The notes under the pieces were generated by a model that saw only the letters and a list, made by a program, of their open reading frames with translations, made no database searches and was not told the DNA's origin. A stretch of DNA of 64,000 nt from the NCBI RefSeq assembly GCF_000152725.1, contig NZ_AAMO01000015.1:1-64000 (forward strand), given 5' to 3'. The DNA is from Pseudooceanicola batsensis HTCC2597 (lineage in GTDB: Bacteria; Pseudomonadota; Alphaproteobacteria; Rhodobacterales; Rhodobacteraceae). Both the position numbers and the translations under genes were made by a program. Shown in pieces: positions 1 through 8,251 of this stretch. The number at the start of each line of letters is the position of its first letter. The first letter of the stretch is position 1.

Positions 1-711
1 CTGAGGGAGAGATCCAGATTGCGCGCCTTGTGCGAGAGGCCCCCGCCGGAAAGAGCTTCTATCGCTACGTGCGCGATGCCCTTGATCGCTGGAAAGCGGG
101 CCACCCGCCAAAAACGCTGCCCCAACGAATTGGTAGTCGAGGGCAAGGTCGATCAGCAGCGACTGAACGCTGCGCTGACCGAGACCCTCGATGTCATCAT
201 CATCGACTATCAGCCTGCGTTGACACTTTTCCAGCTGAATAACGTGATTGCGTCGACTTCGCTGGTCATCCCGCAAACCATGAAGGGGTTTGACATCGCA
301 ACGCTGTCGACCTTTGTGACCGGCCTGCTGGGGATGCTTCAGCATATTCTGGCCCATGAACGGATCGAAATAGGAACTGGTGCCAACATGCTGTTGCCGA
401 CGATCGTCCAACGATCCAATGCGCAGGATCTAAACCACATCGGAAACCTGCTGGAACACTGCCCCACGGAAATTCTGCCGGTGTTTTATCTGCGTTCCGA
501 CGCAATCTCGAATGCGTCGGACGTCTATCAATCCGTATACGAATATGAGCCGGACACGCCGGGAAAACGCAAGGGGATCAACCGGTTCATCACGAATGCC
601 GATGCGGTTAACGACGCCATAGTATCGCGACTCTGGCCGGGCTTCGAACGCGGTTATGCCAATACATGGATGGACGAGTTCTATGAAGATGACGGCGAGG
701 GTGAAGCATGA
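1..711 (+). CDS. repA: ParA/RepA-type partition ATPase, C-terminal part, frameshifted
   Basis: This is the 3' part of a ParA-family partition ATPase; its start lies before the window. The segment with DVIIIDYQPALTL is the Walker B-type part, followed by an IPQTMKGFDIATL stretch typical of plasmid RepA/ParA. Up to about position 115 the coding sense is in the third frame (FYRYVRDALDRWKAGHPP), and from about 130 it continues in the first frame (NELVVEGKVDQQRL). A one-base gain or two-base loss near 115-130 is therefore likely, either real or a sequencing error in a C-rich run. The stop overlaps the repB start (ATGA at 708-711). With RepB it would segregate the plasmid. The family call is secure from the neighbours, but whether the gene is intact cannot be settled here. 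Confidence 0.75.
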   Translation: MRERSRLRALCERPPPERASIATCAMPLIAGKRATRQKRCPNELVVEGKVDQQRLNAALTETLDVIIIDYQPALTLFQLNNVIASTSLVIPQTMKGFDIATLSTFVTGLLGMLQHILAHERIEIGTGANMLLPTIVQRSNAQDLNHIGNLLEHCPTEILPVFYLRSDAISNASDVYQSVYEYEPDTPGKRKGINRFITNADAVNDAIVSRLWPGFERGYANTWMDEFYEDDGEGEA

Positions 712-1730
712 AACGCAGTATTCCAAGGTCGCTGGTCAGCAAGGCTACTAGTCCCGACACATCCAAGGAGCGCACGCCCGGTCCCGAAGGCCGGGCAGAA
801 ACGGGCGACGCTGTTTCTACTCCTTTCAAGGGGGCCGGCAGTGCTTGGAAATCAGGGGCGCTTGCGCAATCGCAAGCCGCTGTGGAGCGAAGCAGAGCTG
901 AGCTTTGTTCGGATATCTTAAACGGCCGCCACGAAATAAGCCTGTCGCCAGACCAGATATCAGATCCGATGGGGACAGACCGCCGTCAAGACTGGATGTC
1001 CCAGGAAGCATTCAGGTCTCTGGTAAACAGCATTGCCTCGAACGGGCAGGACACACCCATTCTGGTGTGGCCCGAGGATCCGGATTGGGAGCCGGATCCG
1101 TTGGAGCCGTCGAACGTCACTGGTGTTCCATTTGTCATGCTTACAGGACGCCGCCGACTGGCGGCCGCGTCGGAGTTGGGTTTACCTCTTCGTGCAATCC
1201 TCGCTTCGCCGGAAGCGCGAAACGCCGAGAACAGCAAGTTTGAGATGTTGTTTCTGCGGTTCCGCGAGAATGAGGAGCGCGAGAATCTTAGCCCATTTGA
1301 GCGTTTGGTTTCGATTGGTGAAATGTATGAAACGTTGGCTTCTGGGGCAGACAAGCTGACAGCTGTGGCCTTCGCAAAGAAAATTGGCGTGCATGAGAGC
1401 CTAGTCTCACGAGCGAGGTCTGTTTTCGCTGCGCAGGATCAGATCTTGAACGCGTTCAAGAATGTCTACGACATGAGCTTTCGTGATTTGCAGGGAGCCT
1501 TAGCGAGCTTGGAGAGGGTGAACAAACCCAAGCTCAAACCGAAGGCAAAGCCCAGAAAGCTCACGGTCAAACGCAAGGTGGGCAACCGAAATCTTTCGGC
1601 GACTTCAGTCGATGGAAACCTATCCATCAAGGTTGCAGGTGTGCCGATAGACCAAGAGCGTCTCGAGAAGCTCGGAGATTTAGTCGCCGACTACTTGAGC
1701 GCCGAAGGTTCGGGGAAGGAAACCGACTGA
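708..1730 (+). CDS. repB: RepB, ParB-family centromere-binding partition protein
   Basis: A 340-residue ParB-like protein. Residues about 75-190 hold the ParB N-terminal nuclease-like region, with a TGRRRLAAASELG motif (the ParB box that holds GxRR in most members) and a following REN-E-RENLSPFE stretch, which is the classic ParB arginine/NTP-binding patch. An HTH follows (KLTAVAFAKKIGVHESLVSRA). The C-terminal part is lysine-rich, then a short acidic tail. It is translationally coupled to repA by a 4-nt overlap. Position between repA and repC identifies it as RepB of a repABC replicon, where it binds parS and works with RepA in segregation. Confidence 0.9.
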   Translation: MKRSIPRSLVSKATSPDTSKERTPGPEGRAETGDAVSTPFKGAGSAWKSGALAQSQAAVERSRAELCSDILNGRHEISLSPDQISDPMGTDRRQDWMSQEAFRSLVNSIASNGQDTPILVWPEDPDWEPDPLEPSNVTGVPFVMLTGRRRLAAASELGLPLRAILASPEARNAENSKFEMLFLRFRENEERENLSPFERLVSIGEMYETLASGADKLTAVAFAKKIGVHESLVSRARSVFAAQDQILNAFKNVYDMSFRDLQGALASLERVNKPKLKPKAKPRKLTVKRKVGNRNLSATSVDGNLSIKVAGVPIDQERLEKLGDLVADYLSAEGSGKETD

Positions 1731-1956
1731 CGACAATGTCAGCGACATATCCTCCAGAACGACGAGGCAAGGAGCAAAAAGGAACGACAATCGAAATAAA
1801 GGCAAAAGAAAAGCCCCCAAGCGGTGTGGCCTGAGAGCTGATCTTAATGGTTTGGTCACCTTCAAGATAAGTCTCGCAGGATTCACTGTCAACGACGAAC
1901 GCTCCTGAGCGAACGGCTTTCTTTTGCCTCCACATAAACGGAGGTGAGATACAGGC
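1731..1956 (+). promoter_or_regulatory. repB-repC regulatory gap, probable antisense RNA locus
   Basis: In repABC replicons the repB-repC gap encodes a small counter-transcribed RNA that represses repC; that is family knowledge. Directly visible is a long inverted repeat, GGCAAAAGAAAAGCC (1801-1815) against GGCTTTCTTTTGCC (1915-1928), enclosing about 100 nt. Inside it sits CGCTC-CT-GAGCG (about 1900-1911). Read on the minus strand, the 1801-1830 end gives a GC-rich stretch followed by TTTTCTTTT, suitable as an antisense RNA terminator. No promoter was assigned with certainty. Confidence 0.6.
1927..1944 (+). promoter_or_regulatory. Hairpin hiding the repC ribosome binding site
   Basis: CCTCC (1927-1931) can pair with GGAGG (1940-1944), with an 8-nt loop. 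The GGAGG belongs to the repC Shine-Dalgarno GGAGGTGA (1940-1947), nine bases before the repC ATG. The CCTCC arm overlaps the last bases of the long inverted repeat, so formation of one structure would exclude the other. This fits the known RNA-switch control of repC, but the folding is inferred. Confidence 0.55.
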
Positions 1957-3237
1957 ATGAAACATACAGGTTGGCGCAAGCCGACACCGGGTCTTGGGGT
2001 TGCTGAGCAACTTGCCCAAGCCGGTGAACGGGTAGCAGTACCCAAAACACGGGCATTCGTGGCACTTAAGCGCGTGGGGGCACATATCGGCTTGAAGGCC
2101 GGAGACATGTTGCTCCTCGACACGCTCGGGGCCTTTACCCAGGCCCAGGACTGGGAGGAGGGGCAGCGTCCGATCGTCTGGGCGTCGAACGCCTATCTGA
2201 TGGAGCAAACGGGTTTTTCGCTGTCTGCCCTCAAGCGCCACGCGCGGCGCCTTGCTGAGATCGGCGTGATCTCCTTCCAGGATAGCCCCAATGGCAAGCG
2301 GTGGGGCCGCAGAGACGTCGATGGCCGCATCGTCGAGGCCTATGGCTTCGATCTGTCGCCGCTCTCAGCCCGTGTCGAGGAGTTCGAGGAGCTTCATGCT
2401 GAGTTGCAGGCTGAACGCGAGCTCTGCCTACGCCTGAAGCGCCAGATCACTGTGGCGCGCCGGATGATCCGAGCCCGGATCGAGGCAGCTCTCAGCAGCG
2501 CTCTGCGTGGGCCCTGGAGGCAATTCACGGGGCTTTTTGAGGAGCTTCTGGAACGACTTCCGCGCCGTCATGAAGCTTCAGAGCAGTTGGAGCGGCTATT
2601 GGCATGGTTCAAGGAACTCCAAGAACGGGTCGAGGCGGCTTATCTTAAGGCGACTGTTGCGACAAAACCTGTGGAAAACACCGATGATAAACACGCCCAA
2701 GTCACGAAGAAGACTCAAGAAATGAACCCCAGGGAGGTCATTTCTGAACCTCATATACTAATTACAAACCAACTTAATCCTGTAACTCGTAATTCCTCAG
2801 AAAATGAGGAAGTCGCAGTCGTGGTGCCCAATGCTCAGCCCGAAGATCAGGTTGATAGGGAGCTGGAAGACTGGGTTGCCGAGGTACGCAAGAAGCGGAC
2901 AGCGCTCGATCTGCCGACAATCATGCAGGCCTGTCCGGAATTCGCATCCTGGGCGCGGAATTTGGGTGGATTCCTGAAAGATTGGGGCGATCTGCACCGG
3001 GTTGCCGGTCAACTCAGGCCGATGATCGGGATCTCTGAGCATGCCTGGAACGTGGCGCAGGACCGAATGGGCACCCAGGTGGCCACGGCCGCGTTTGCCC
3101 TCGTCTTCGAGAAGCACAGTGCGGGCGAGGTTGCCTCGCCGGGCGGCTATCTGCGGGGCATGGTCGAGAAGGCCGGGGCAGGGGAGCTGCATCTCGAGCG
3201 CAGCTTCTATGGTAGGCTCAGTGGGCAGGCGGCGTGA
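1957..3237 (+). CDS. repC: RepC replication initiation protein
   Basis: A 426-residue RepC. The N-terminal winged-helix part (residues about 20-140) includes the family block LLDTLGAFTQAQDWEEGQRPIVW and the HTH-like QTGFSLSALKRHARRLAEIGVI. A coiled, charged middle is followed by the C-terminal region with CPEFASWARNLGG and VATAAFALVFEKH, both typical of RepC. The start is supported by GGAGGTGA nine bases upstream. Expression is probably limited by the RNA structures in the preceding gap. In this family the replication origin lies within repC itself. The gene converges on a tyrosine recombinase gene with only 12 bases between them. Confidence 0.92.
   Translation: MKHTGWRKPTPGLGVAEQLAQAGERVAVPKTRAFVALKRVGAHIGLKAGDMLLLDTLGAFTQAQDWEEGQRPIVWASNAYLMEQTGFSLSALKRHARRLAEIGVISFQDSPNGKRWGRRDVDGRIVEAYGFDLSPLSARVEEFEELHAELQAERELCLRLKRQITVARRMIRARIEAALSSALRGPWRQFTGLFEELLERLPRRHEASEQLERLLAWFKELQERVEAAYLKATVATKPVENTDDKHAQVTKKTQEMNPREVISEPHILITNQLNPVTRNSSENEEVAVVVPNAQPEDQVDRELEDWVAEVRKKRTALDLPTIMQACPEFASWARNLGGFLKDWGDLHRVAGQLRPMIGISEHAWNVAQDRMGTQVATAAFALVFEKHSAGEVASPGGYLRGMVEKAGAGELHLERSFYGRLSGQAA
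1986..2025. repeat. 40-bp imperfect palindrome inside the 5' end of repC
   Basis: Nested arms ACCGG..CTTGGG..GTTGCT / AGCAAC..CCCAAG..CCGGT run symmetrically around position 2005, broken only by a 2-nt and a 3-nt bulge. It lies over codons 10-23 of repC. It could be a protein-binding site (partition or origin) or a strong mRNA hairpin just after the start codon. It does not match the usual 16-bp repABC parS pattern (GTT-N4-GC-N4-AAC). Confidence 0.6.
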
Positions 3238-3249
3238 TAGGGCAGGGGC

Positions 3250-4365
3250 TCAGAGACCGGCGGCTTTGGTCAGGTTCACCCGGAACCGGTCCCGGCGGCG
3301 CTGATAGCGGCGGGTCATCTCGGCGGAAGCGTGGCCGAGGTGTTTCTGGACGTAGCGCTCGTCGACTTCGGCGGAGCTGGCGAGACCGGCGCGCAACGAA
3401 TGGCCGGAGAACAGCGCCAGGCGGTCTTTCTCAGGCAGGTCCGACCGGATGCCGGCGTCGAGCACGGTGCGCTTGATCAGGCGCGCGACGTGTTTGTCGT
3501 TGAGGCGTGTCTCCAGCGCCTTCTTGCCGTCCCGCGAGGTGCCGACAAAGATTGGGCCAAAGTCGATCTTGGCGAAGTGCAGCCATTGTTCGAGCGCATG
3601 GACAGGGCAGGTCTGATCCTTGGAGCCGCGGCCGATCTCGACCTCGCGCCAGCCGGTCTTGGCATTGAGGGTGAGCAGGGTGCCCTTGTCGAACACTTCA
3701 ACCCAGCCGCCCGAGTCCGGCGTGTCGTCCTTGTGGACATCGAGGCTGACGATTTCCGAGCGACGAAGGCCGCCGGCGTAGCCCAGCAGCAGGATCGCGC
3801 GATCCCTGAGGCCGCGCAGGTCAAAAGGCAGGGTGGCCACCATCGCAAGGATGTCATCGGCCAGGATCGCTTCCTTTTGCACCGGCGGACGGGCGTGTTT
3901 GCGTTTGATCCCGGCCAGCACGGTGGCGATATGGCGGTTCTTGCGATCGAGGGCAAAGCCGCGCTGCGCATAGTTCCAGGCAAGGCCCGACAGGCGGCGG
4001 TCGATGGTGCTGACCGATAGGGCAGGGGAGGGGCCCGCTCCGGACGCCAGGTCCGCAAGGTAGAGCCCGATCATTTCGGGCGACGGGGGCAGAGTCTCCG
4101 CGCCCTTCATCCGGCACCAGCGCGCGAAATGCGCCCAGTCTTTCGCATAGGCCTTCAGCGTATTGTCCGAGGCCGCGGCGCGCGCATAGTCGCGCGCGGT
4201 ATCCACCAGCCGATCGAGCGTGCCTGAACCAGCCACAAAGGAAGGAAGGCTCAAAGCCTCGCTGCTGGGATGATCTCTCTCGTTGTTCTCGCTGACCGAA
4301 GGCCCATTTGGCGGCTTTGAGATCGATTTCTCGTTGTTTTCTGACTGTCGTTCTTGTTTCATCAT
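3250..4365 (-). CDS. Tyrosine recombinase/integrase
   Basis: A 371-residue tyrosine site-specific recombinase. The N-terminal SAM-like DNA-binding domain spans about residues 50-170. The catalytic domain follows, with the first Arg in GGLRRSEIV, the HSLRAG box (H-x-x-R), the HLGH box and the nucleophile Tyr in TRRYQRRR near the C-terminus, so all expected residues are present. The start is ATGATG at 4365/4362 with no clear Shine-Dalgarno. It converges on repC and is divergent from tniA. It may resolve plasmid multimers or serve the neighbouring tni module, which lacks a serine resolvase. The role is inferred from position only. Confidence 0.9.
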   Translation of the reverse strand: MMKQERQSENNEKSISKPPNGPSVSENNERDHPSSEALSLPSFVAGSGTLDRLVDTARDYARAAASDNTLKAYAKDWAHFARWCRMKGAETLPPSPEMIGLYLADLASGAGPSPALSVSTIDRRLSGLAWNYAQRGFALDRKNRHIATVLAGIKRKHARPPVQKEAILADDILAMVATLPFDLRGLRDRAILLLGYAGGLRRSEIVSLDVHKDDTPDSGGWVEVFDKGTLLTLNAKTGWREVEIGRGSKDQTCPVHALEQWLHFAKIDFGPIFVGTSRDGKKALETRLNDKHVARLIKRTVLDAGIRSDLPEKDRLALFSGHSLRAGLASSAEVDERYVQKHLGHASAEMTRRYQRRRDRFRVNLTKAAGL

Positions 4366-4427
4366 TGGAATCTAACCCATTGATATTATTATATTCATGT
4401 TTCTGTTTCATTCCCGGATTATAGTTT

Positions 4428-4443
4428 CATTATCGGACATAAG
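4428..4443. repeat. Left inverted repeat of the tni module
   Basis: CATTATCGGACAT (4428-4440) recurs as a perfect inverted copy at 8147-8159, bracketing tniA-tniB-tniQ. With the next three bases it forms TTATCGGACATAAG, which also recurs directly as TTATTGGACATAAG at 8165-8178. These are candidate TniA binding or end sequences. Three ATGAAAC copies (minus strand, at 4356, 4405 and 4424) lie next to it. Confidence 0.6.
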
Positions 4444-4466
4444 ATACCTTTTTGTGGGTTTTGGCC

Positions 4467-6110
4467 ATGGTGGATCGCTCAGACATCAACGCCGTAGATG
4501 ATGCGGCATGGGAACAGGCGGTTGCGCGTGAAGGAGTGATACGAAGGCTGGCGAGCATGGCCAAACCTAATCGCCGCGAATTCCTCTCGGCCTGCCGGGA
4601 ACTTGGTCTCAAACGATCCCGTCTTTACGATCTAATCAGAGCTTATAAGGCGCGGCCGATCACCAGTTCTCTCCTGACAGGCGCGCCGGGGACCCAAACG
4701 GGCAGCAGGCGGTTGCCGGCAGCGATCGAGGCCGTGATTGCAGCGGCAATTGAGGACTTCTTCAAGTCCCGTCAGAAGCCGAGCATCAATGCGTTGTACA
4801 AGGAAGTGCGCAGGCGTTGCGGTCAACAGGGCCTGCGCGCTCCGTGCTGGAACTCTGTCCGCGACCGTGTAGCCGCGATAGACCCTGCCGAATTGGTGGC
4901 GGCCCGCGAGGGGGCCCAGGCAGCCCGTAGTCGTTATCATCCTGTCGCCGGAACCTATCGGATTGAGCGGGCTTTCGAGGTTGTCCAGATCGATCACACT
5001 TTGGTGGATGTCATCGTTGTAGACCGTTCCCACCGCAAGCCCCTGCAAAGGCCTTGGGTGACGCTGGCCATCGACATTGCCAGCCGTATGGTTGCTGGGT
5101 TTTATCTGACACTGGAACCGCCATCAGCCTTGTCGGTTTCTTTGGCGGTCCAACATCTTGTGCAGCCCAAACTGGATTGGCTGGACGGTTTGGGCATTGA
5201 TGCAAACTGGCCGACGTCGGGGTTACCTGAGACCATTCATGTCGATAACGCCAAGGAGTTCCGCTCAAAGGCAATGCGGCGTGGTGCTGAAGAACATGGG
5301 ATTTCGCTGCAGTACCGACCGATCGGATCGCCACATTACGGCGGTCATATCGAGCGGCTGATCGGAACGATGATGGGGGCGGCACATTTGCTGCCCGGGT
5401 CGACATTTAGCAACATCAAAGACCGTGGTGACTATGACTCTGTAGCAAATTCGTCGATGACGCTGGATGAGCTGGAGCGGTGGTTTGCTCTTGAAATCAC
5501 CCGTTATCATGCTGAACGGCACCGATCCTTGGGTATTCCACCGATTGCGGCTTGGCAGGAGGCCGTTCAGAGACGCGATGCGGCCTTGCGACACCCCTAT
5601 GATCCAGAAGGGTTTCGGATCGACTTTCTGCCTGCTGTCGAACGTATGGTGCGCCGCGATGGTATCCACCTGTTCGGCCTAAGATACTGGGACGATGTTC
5701 TGAGTATTTGGGCTGGCAGGCAGGGGCGACAGTTGCGTGTGTCCTACGATCCACGGGACCTGTCCACCGTGTTCGTGCGGGGCCCGGATGGTCAGCGATA
5801 CCCTGTGCGGTTTGCCGATCTGCGGCACCCTCCGATCACTTTGGCAGAGCATCGCCGCGCGCAGACAGTTCTGCGCCAGCGGGGTCGATCGCTAGAGGAC
5901 GAAGAGCTGATTTTCGCAGTGATCGAAGAGCAGCGGGCCTTGGTTGATGCCGCATCAGGCAAAACGCGGGAAGCCAGACGATTTGCGGAACGGCGAGATC
6001 GGGCACTGGCTAACGTCGAGCCTGCCGCGATCGAAGAAAACGACCTTGAACATGCAGAATCTGGTGACATCCTCAATGTGCCCAGTTTCGAAGTGGAGGA
6101 ATGGTCGTGA
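4467..6110 (+). CDS. tniA: TniA/TnsB-like DDE transposase
   Basis: A 547-residue transposase of the TniA/TnsB/MuA-C type. After an N-terminal HTH region the RNase H-fold core shows the acidic triad: Asp in VVQIDHTLVDV, Asp in HVDNAKEF, and Glu in GGHIERLIGTM. The C-terminal beta-barrel (Mu-C-like) follows, with RYHAERHRSLG before it. The length fits TniA. It begins the tniA-tniB-tniQ set; the stop codon overlaps tniB. ATG 4467 was chosen over an upstream TTG (4452). It should cut and join transposon ends with help from TniB. Confidence 0.92.
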   Translation: MVDRSDINAVDDAAWEQAVAREGVIRRLASMAKPNRREFLSACRELGLKRSRLYDLIRAYKARPITSSLLTGAPGTQTGSRRLPAAIEAVIAAAIEDFFKSRQKPSINALYKEVRRRCGQQGLRAPCWNSVRDRVAAIDPAELVAAREGAQAARSRYHPVAGTYRIERAFEVVQIDHTLVDVIVVDRSHRKPLQRPWVTLAIDIASRMVAGFYLTLEPPSALSVSLAVQHLVQPKLDWLDGLGIDANWPTSGLPETIHVDNAKEFRSKAMRRGAEEHGISLQYRPIGSPHYGGHIERLIGTMMGAAHLLPGSTFSNIKDRGDYDSVANSSMTLDELERWFALEITRYHAERHRSLGIPPIAAWQEAVQRRDAALRHPYDPEGFRIDFLPAVERMVRRDGIHLFGLRYWDDVLSIWAGRQGRQLRVSYDPRDLSTVFVRGPDGQRYPVRFADLRHPPITLAEHRRAQTVLRQRGRSLEDEELIFAVIEEQRALVDAASGKTREARRFAERRDRALANVEPAAIEENDLEHAESGDILNVPSFEVEEWS

Positions 6111-7042
6111 GCGGGGCAGGGGAGTTCGCACATCTCGATCCGAACTATCGACGGTTCGCTGCCCTTTCGGACGAAGAGCGTATTGCCTGGATCAGGGCTG
6201 ACCGCTGGATCGGCTTCGATCAGGCGGGATTGGCGCTTGGACGCCTTGAAAACTTGCTTACCTATCCGCCGCGCGACCGGATGCCCTGTCTGCTGATCTA
6301 TGGCGACACAGGCATGGGTAAGACCAAGATCGTGCGCAAGTTTGAACGTGATCACCCGCCAAAGTTCTGTCAGGTAACCGGCGTCGATCATCGCCCAGTG
6401 GTGGTTGCACAAGTACCCTCCGAGCCGATCGAGCGGGATCTTTACCGCGAATTGCTGTCCAGTATGGGCGCGCCGGCAATGGCCGGGGGCACATTGGCCC
6501 GCGAGAAAGATGTCTGCCGCTCGCTGCTGCGAACGGTCGGGGCGAAGATGATCATTCTCGACGAGGTGAACGGCATGCTGGCCGGGACATATAGGCAGCA
6601 GCGGATTTTCCTCAATGCCATAAGATTCCTCGCCAACGATCTGCGGATTCCCCTGGTCTGCGCAGGGACCGACCTCGCCCGCCAGGCATTGCTGACGGAT
6701 GCGCAATTGGCGGAGCGGTTCGAAGCGTTTCACCTCAAGCCCTGGAAGAACGATGCCGTCTTTGCCGGACTTCTGAAAAGCCTCGGGCACATCCTGCCGC
6801 TGCGCGAGCCGTCCGATCTGACGGGCACCGCGACCAGGGCACGGGTCCATGCGCTGACCTCTGGTGTAACGGCGCGCATATTCCGTTTGATCGAGACCGC
6901 GGCGGAAGCAGCCGTTCACTCTGGCCGGGAGAGACTCGACGCCAAGAGTTTCGGAGATGATCTAGTACTGCCGCTGGTGTCGATGACGCAGAGCAATCGC
7001 CGTCGGCCGCGCCAAACCCCGCAACCCCAGGCTTCGGCATGA
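6107..7042 (+). CDS. tniB: TniB AAA+ ATP-binding transposition protein
   Basis: A 311-residue AAA+ ATPase: Walker A GDTGMGKT, Walker B MIILDEVN, and sensor region VCAGTD. TniB/TnsC-type proteins activate the transposase and mark the target DNA. GTG 6107 is preferred as the start because GGAGG (about 6095) has proper spacing to it, and because it overlaps the tniA stop as GTGA. The ATG at 6101 sits too close to the Shine-Dalgarno. The stop overlaps tniQ as ATGA. Confidence 0.9.
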   Translation: MSGAGEFAHLDPNYRRFAALSDEERIAWIRADRWIGFDQAGLALGRLENLLTYPPRDRMPCLLIYGDTGMGKTKIVRKFERDHPPKFCQVTGVDHRPVVVAQVPSEPIERDLYRELLSSMGAPAMAGGTLAREKDVCRSLLRTVGAKMIILDEVNGMLAGTYRQQRIFLNAIRFLANDLRIPLVCAGTDLARQALLTDAQLAERFEAFHLKPWKNDAVFAGLLKSLGHILPLREPSDLTGTATRARVHALTSGVTARIFRLIETAAEAAVHSGRERLDAKSFGDDLVLPLVSMTQSNRRRPRQTPQPQASA

Positions 7043-8106
7043 CAGCAGCGATCCGGCTTCCCGTTGCGCCGCGCCCGTTTCGGGATGAATTGCTCTCCTC
7101 TTGGATGGTCCGGGTCGCCTCTCGCTATGGTTTGGAGGTGCCTGACATGACGGCGTATATGGCAGGGCAGAGGGATACCCTACCGTTGCTACGCCAGATT
7201 GATGACACAGCGCCTGACCCGGAACTACTAAAGATTTGGGCGCGGGGCTGCAGGATCGATCCTGCGCGCCTCGAACGCCTTTCATTGAAATTTAGGCACC
7301 ACAACCGGCCGCGCGATTGGATTTCGAGTGCGAGAGGGGGAGGTGTATCCGTATGTTTTGCCTGCTTTGATGCGGATGTCGCGGTGGGGCGGGACGCCTA
7401 TATTCGGGCTGATTGGAGGTTGGTTGAACGGGTTGTTTGCCCGGTTCACAAAGAGATGCTGCGGGACCGCTGCCTTGAATGCGGTGCCCACCTGCGGACT
7501 TCGTTCAGGTTGCGCACGGGTCTGCTTCGGGTGTTCTGCGCCAAATGCGAGTGTCTTCTCACAGGCAGGGGAGGGGCGCGGGCGGATCGTGCAGACACGG
7601 CATTTACAGAGGGCACTCTAACGTTTCAGCGGCAGGTCGAGCGGATCATCAATGGTGATAAGGGTCACCTGGCTCTCTTGGAGCGGACAATACGCGCGCT
7701 ATGGGCACCGCTTGATCGGGCGGGTGCTGCGCGTCCTGTCTTGGCGCTTTGGTTCGATCAAGAGGGATGGAACTGTCCTTTCGAGGCCCGAGCCGCCGTA
7801 GGCGCGCCGGCCCCGCTCCAGCATCTTTCCGTACGATGGCGTGTCTTGACGCTGGTTATCCTTGGCGATCTCTTTGGAGAACGGATGGTTCCAATGGCGA
7901 CAATGCCTGAGGCGGCCGCGCGGTTGTTCAGACGTGCCGCGCCGATCCCGCGGGCACCCTACGGGCGCAGGGCAGCAATCAGCAAGGGAGAGGACCCGAT
8001 CGACATCGTCACAAGACGAGTCCAGCGATTGAGCAAGAGCCCAGTCCCCCGATGGAATGGAAACTTCGAGGACGAGAGGGCTGATTTTGGGCGAGTCCGG
8101 CCATGA
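7039..8106 (+). CDS. tniQ: TniQ target-site/transposition accessory protein
   Basis: A 355-residue TniQ-domain protein. The N-terminus has the family signature RPFRDELLSSWMVRVA. Two zinc-ribbon-like cysteine groups follow: CFACFDAD and later CPVHKEM..RCLECG..CAKCEC. TniQ/TnsD proteins recognise target DNA and link to the AAA+ protein. It ends the tni operon. No tniR resolvase or integron integrase follows, so the element is not a standard Tn402/Tn5053. Confidence 0.88.
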   Translation: MTAAIRLPVAPRPFRDELLSSWMVRVASRYGLEVPDMTAYMAGQRDTLPLLRQIDDTAPDPELLKIWARGCRIDPARLERLSLKFRHHNRPRDWISSARGGGVSVCFACFDADVAVGRDAYIRADWRLVERVVCPVHKEMLRDRCLECGAHLRTSFRLRTGLLRVFCAKCECLLTGRGGARADRADTAFTEGTLTFQRQVERIINGDKGHLALLERTIRALWAPLDRAGAARPVLALWFDQEGWNCPFEARAAVGAPAPLQHLSVRWRVLTLVILGDLFGERMVPMATMPEAAARLFRRAAPIPRAPYGRRAAISKGEDPIDIVTRRVQRLSKSPVPRWNGNFEDERADFGRVRP

Positions 8107-8146
8107 AACTAAAGCGACACTGACATGGCGTGGAGCATATCTTTTG

Positions 8147-8178
8147 ATGTCCGATAATGCAAACTTATTGGACATAAG
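8147..8178. repeat. Right inverted and direct repeats of the tni module
   Basis: ATGTCCGATAATG (8147-8159) is the exact inverse of 4428-4440. TTATTGGACATAAG (8165-8178) directly repeats TTATCGGACATAAG (4430-4443) with one change. CTTAT..ATAAG makes the second copy itself partly palindromic. No target-site duplication was found. Confidence 0.6.
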
Positions 8179-8251
8179 TAGATCGCGCAAGGCGGGGCGG
8201 TTTTTTTCTAATTCTGTGGTAGAAAGCGCCGTGGTGATATAGGCTTCACGC

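Noticed and set aside
4356..4430. Three GTTTCAT repeats as an extension of the fic operator array
   Set aside because: They lack the ATCG part of the 9-mer, and the first simply overlaps the recombinase start codons (ATGAAAC). Kept only as a side note.
4467..8106. Tn402-type integron or CRISPR-associated Tn7-like transposon
   Set aside because: No intI, attC sites, serine resolvase, cas genes or repeat-spacer array was seen around tniABQ.
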